Origin: Chionis minor
Lineage: Eukaryota; Chordata; Aves; Charadriiformes; Chionididae
Direction of reading: 5' to 3'
Assembly (NCBI GenBank): GCA_013398295.1
Contig: VZSF01005687.1
Span: forward strand, 415,550 to 479,549
DNA: 64,000 nucleotides
The translations under genes were made by a program, and so were the position numbers. Under the pieces are notes generated by a model. It was given only the letters and a program-made list of their open reading frames with translations, did no database searches and had not been told where the DNA came from. Numbering within the stretch: position 1 is the stretch's first letter; each line of letters opens with the position of its first letter. Positions 60,772 to 64,000 of this stretch are shown one piece after another.

Positions 60772-60973
60772 ACTTCTTTACTTTGAGAGTGACAGAACAC
60801 TGGGACAGGCTGCCCAGAGAGGTTGTGGAGTCTCCTTCTCTGGAGATATTTAAAACCCACCTGGATGCATTCCTGTCCAACCTGGTCTAGGAACCTGCTT
60901 TGGCAGAAGTGTTGGACTAGATGATCTCTGAAGGTCCCTTCCAACCACTACCATTCTGTGATTCTGTGATTCC

Positions 60974-61861
60974 GTAATTTTTACTGAATTTTCCAGTGTA
61001 AAGGAGTCGTGTAGAAATGGCTGACTGGGGTGGATTTGTGTTGTTCTCTTTCTGCTGATTTGTTAAGCTCATCTCAGCCAGGGGCAAAAGCACATCTATT
61101 TGGGACTGGCTTTATTGAAAACACTCAGTTCTCATACCCACATGAACCACTTATGGAGAAGAATTAAATCCTGGACAGTAGTGTTTACTGCTTTGAAAAC
61201 TACATTAAACTAGAGAAAGGCACAGCTTTTAAATTTTCTTCTGCTATCATCTTTCTTTTTCTTTTATTACTTCTTTCTCTTTTCTTTTTTTTTTTTCTGT
61301 AGAATACTGCTGTTCACAATGAACAAGTTTCCTCTCACCACATACAGCCTGTATAAAGCACACTGCACATGCACTGCTTTGTTTTGCAGCTTAAGTCTGT
61401 AACTTCAAGTAAATGATTTCCAACAGTCTTCAACATTTTTAAAATTCAAGCCTCAGTAGACCCCACTCAAGTTTTGAAAGAAGTAAAACATCATTGCCAG
61501 GTCATCAGAATGAGCAGAACACAGTTGTTACTGAACAAGGGAGCACAGGCGTGTGTGTTTGTCCAGAGGTCACCTCAGAGAACAATCATGAAAAGTACTC
61601 ATTGTTCAAGGGAAAAAACACATTTCTGTGTGGAATTCTAAAAGCAACCAAAGCTAACAATAATAGTGCAGAAAACCTTTCCCTTTGTGTCTTCGGAATT
61701 CTGGGTGAAGATGGAAATTTGAGGTTGCTCTAGAAATTCCACTGGGGAGGACCTATGCCATCTAGTACATGTAAATGAGCATAATTCCTTTTGCTGTGGT
61801 AAGCTTTTCTTGCTATGAGCTGGCCTTGTAACTTTCCACACCAGAAACATAAGAAGGTCAT
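60974..61861. other. Unassigned DNA between two CR1 copies
   Basis: A pyrimidine-rich tract (61,235-61,300) and no recognisable gene. A 79-codon plus frame at 61,494-61,733 has no domain. Confidence 0.5.
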
Positions 61862-62193
61862 GGACCTGTTCGAGTGAGTCCAGAGGAGGGCCATGAAGAT
61901 GATCAGAGAGCTGGAGCACCTCTGCTATTAAGACAGGCTAAAAGAGTTGGAGGTGTTCAGCTTGGAGAAATTATGGAGAAATTCTCTACCGTGAGGATGG
62001 TGAGGCACTGGAACAAGTTTCACAGGGAAGTTGTGGCTGCCCCATCCCTGGAAATGTTCAAGGCCAGGGTGGATGGGGCTTTGAGCAACCTGGTCTAGTG
62101 GAAGATGTCCTTGCCCGTGGCAGGGGTGTTGGAACTAGATGATCATTAAGGTCCTTTCCAACCCAAACCATTATATGATTCTATGATTCTATG
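61862..62193 (+). mobile_element. Short CR1 LINE with internal deletion
   Basis: It starts in late ORF2 (GAGTCCAGAGGAGGGCCATG, then a TTGGAGGTGTTCAGCTTGGA segment). It jumps near 61,970 to GAGAAATTCTCTACCGTGAG, and continues to a well-preserved 3' end (GTTGGAACTAGATGATCATT, then CCTTTCCAACCCAAACC) and tail ATTCTATGATTCTATG. Roughly 200 bp of the usual CR1 sequence is missing at the jump. GGAGAA occurs on both sides, suggesting deletion between short repeats. It is 5'-truncated. Confidence 0.9.
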
Positions 62194-64000
62194 ACCCAGT
62201 AAAACTCAGTTCTATGGTGGTGGGATGAAATTAATAGATACTTTACCCTAAGGCAAATGGTGTGTAGACGGGAGAAGGCAAAGATGAGGAGAGTGAAAGA
62301 GCCTTTCACATGCAAAAGTATCACACTGCGTCTCCCAGGAGAATGAACAGCAGTGGCAAAGAACTGACCCTGAAGCAAGTGGTTTCCAAATAACTAATTT
62401 AGAAATAAACTGAATTTACCAGCAGTCTCTCTGAAACTGGACTAAACCCCTTGCAGTACAGGTTTGCTACTTACTCAGGGAACTGTACCTATGGAGAACA
62501 ATACCCTACATCCAAGACTTTGCAAATAAAAAATCTTTTTCAGTCCTGAACTGTGTCATTTCCTTTGTAAGTAGATTTATTCCCAGGCTTTGTCTCAACT
62601 GCAGACATACTGAATATCTTTTAAAATTACTATGCCAGTTTTCCCATGAGAAAAAAAATATAAAATCAGTGTTAAAATATCAGACTTGGCCAAAGAATAG
62701 TGGTTCCATTTTGTGACAACCTTCTGTGGAATTTGAATTTATTTTGTTCTACACTGGCATGCAAACAAAAGACTTTGGTTGTCTTTTCTATCACTGGAGT
62801 GGGATTGAATTATCACTTTTCAAACTGACACATAAATTCCTACTTCATTATTGGGAACAGGAGGTGATGGCTGGGATACAGTCCAAAGCTTCCAGTTCAA
62901 ATCCCCCTTATGCCTGCTTTCCCAACACTTACAGTGTTGGAGAATTTGTCACTTCATTTCTCTTCTCCCAGTGTGATCTCTTTCAAAAGTCATGACTTTT
63001 ACTGAAATATTTTTAGCTTTGACATAATAGTATATTTCATTAAATCAAAATTTCACTGAACGCGTTTCAACCAGCTCTAGGAAGTATTGACATACTGATC
63101 ACCACTCTTGGGGTGCTTTGAACTGTTAAAACCTTTTGTATGGTGTTGAAAAACAACAGAAGCTAAAAGTCAGAAATATACTTCCTATTTTCTGTGCATA
63201 AATCCTTGCTATGAAATAGGATGCAATGCAATTATACAGTGATTAAGCAGTGATTTGTTATCATGATTTTGTTAAACAATAAGATAAATGTTGCCAAAAA
63301 AGTTGAAGTGAACCTTAAATTACTTTGAAATATTCCATTGGCTTATGCAAAGGTAGTGATGCTATCCATTCTGAATTGCTCAATAGTGTGTTTATATCTC
63401 ATATTTCTAAGAGTTATATGCATGACCAATCAATAAGTATGTTAAATGATTAATGCCAGATTATGGATATATATTAATTAGAGTTTTAGAGGTACTGGAG
63501 GTTAAGAGTGAGTGATGAGTAATATTATGGTCCTTAAGGCTTCTTTTTCTTCTTTCAGTAGACCCTGCCCCAAAGCCAGGGACTGGCATTCAGAGCTACC
63601 CAAGATCACCATTGGAAGCTCTTTTTACTCTTCAATCACACCTACAAGCTTTAGGGTAACTGGAAGAAACTGCACTCTAAATGTCATGCCAAGGAGATGG
63701 GATGTAAAAGTTGGCTTGGCATGGAGCTAAAGATACTTCCTGGCTGGAATATTCCACTTAACTCAGGAATCCATCTTGTCTTATGACCCACATGGTACAT
63801 CTCATCTATGTTGTCAGTGGGTCCAGTCTGACCAACCAGGCACGTTTTTCTTGGTTATATTGTAGTTTGTAAGTCCTGTGTACCCGTAAATTGGGAAAAA
63901 ATGAAATTAAGGTTTACGTTATCAAAATCATGGAATGAAGCCACAAAATTTCCAGTCAAGTGAAGGGTGATGGGGGAGAAATTCCATAGCCAGCTTTGGA
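62194..64000. other. Unassigned DNA
   Basis: No gene, RNA or repeat family was recognised to the end of the window. The open frames at 62,726-62,995 and 63,512-63,730 have no domain. Confidence 0.5.

Larger units (their letters stand above)
55860..60973 (+). mobile_element. Long CR1 LINE, interrupted twice
   Basis: Host element in three pieces: about 55,860-57,603, about 58,119-59,373 and 60,772-60,973, roughly 3.2 kb of CR1 in all. Full CR1 is about 4.5 kb, so ORF1 and the 5' UTR are missing. It starts in the segment before ORF2 (GGCTTTTACGAGAATGGGAC, GGGATCCACCTGCCCAGAAG). It then passes through endonuclease, linker and reverse transcriptase, and ends with the standard 3' UTR (GATGATCTCTGAAGGTCCCT) and tail ATTCTGTGATTCTGTGATTC. 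The pieces rejoin without loss when the nested CR1 (57,604-58,113) and the solo LTR (60,104-60,771) are removed. Stops and frameshifts show it is dead. The stretch 59,085-59,439 appears again after the N gap and should be counted once. Confidence 0.92.

Overview
The window looks like ordinary nuclear DNA from a bird. It is AT-rich and intron-poor, with no bacterial-style gene packing. Its recognisable repeats are CR1 LINEs with the avian 8-bp ATTCTATG-type 3' tail, plus LTRs that behave like class III (ERVL-type) avian endogenous retroviruses. No intact protein-coding gene, rRNA, tRNA or CRISPR array is visible. The region is best read as a gene desert or the interior of a very large intron. 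The species cannot be named from the sequence alone.

Layout. Bases 1-53,900 are mostly single-copy AT-rich sequence sprinkled with old repeat fragments: short CR1 3' ends near 7.7 and 10.7 kb, reverse-strand CR1 at 14.3 and 18.2 kb, very old L3-like CR1 at 15.4 kb (minus) and 45.4 kb (plus), and three eroded copies of one L2-like repeat at 21.0, 25.2 and 36.8 kb. A minus-strand candidate exon (8,049-8,296) has good splice signals, and coding-looking but broken segments lie at 11.6-13.3 kb. Neither could be assigned to a family. Several stretches look like regulatory DNA rather than decayed repeats: a CpG-dense islet followed by CCAAT and an RFX X-box (43.6-43.9 kb), a homeodomain-site-rich block (44.4-44.8 kb) and a cluster of ATGCAAA cores (49.55-49.93 kb).

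Bases 53,900-62,200 are a repeat stack. A truncated LTR (53.9 kb) is followed by a long CR1 whose endonuclease and reverse transcriptase can still be read in pieces (about 55,860-60,973). This host CR1 was hit twice. A 5'-truncated CR1 inserted inside the RT coding region (57,604-58,113), so that removing it rejoins the reading frame. A solo LTR inserted near the 3' end (60,104-60,771) with a 5-bp target duplication. Between them lies a 375-base N gap whose two flanks repeat each other exactly for 355 bases, most simply an unmerged contig overlap in the assembly. A last short CR1 with an internal deletion lies at 61.9-62.2 kb.

There is no operon or pathway to describe. The main content is the transposon archaeology and the possible regulatory elements. 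The nested-insertion and assembly-gap calls rest on direct sequence comparison within the window. The exon and regulatory calls are inference.
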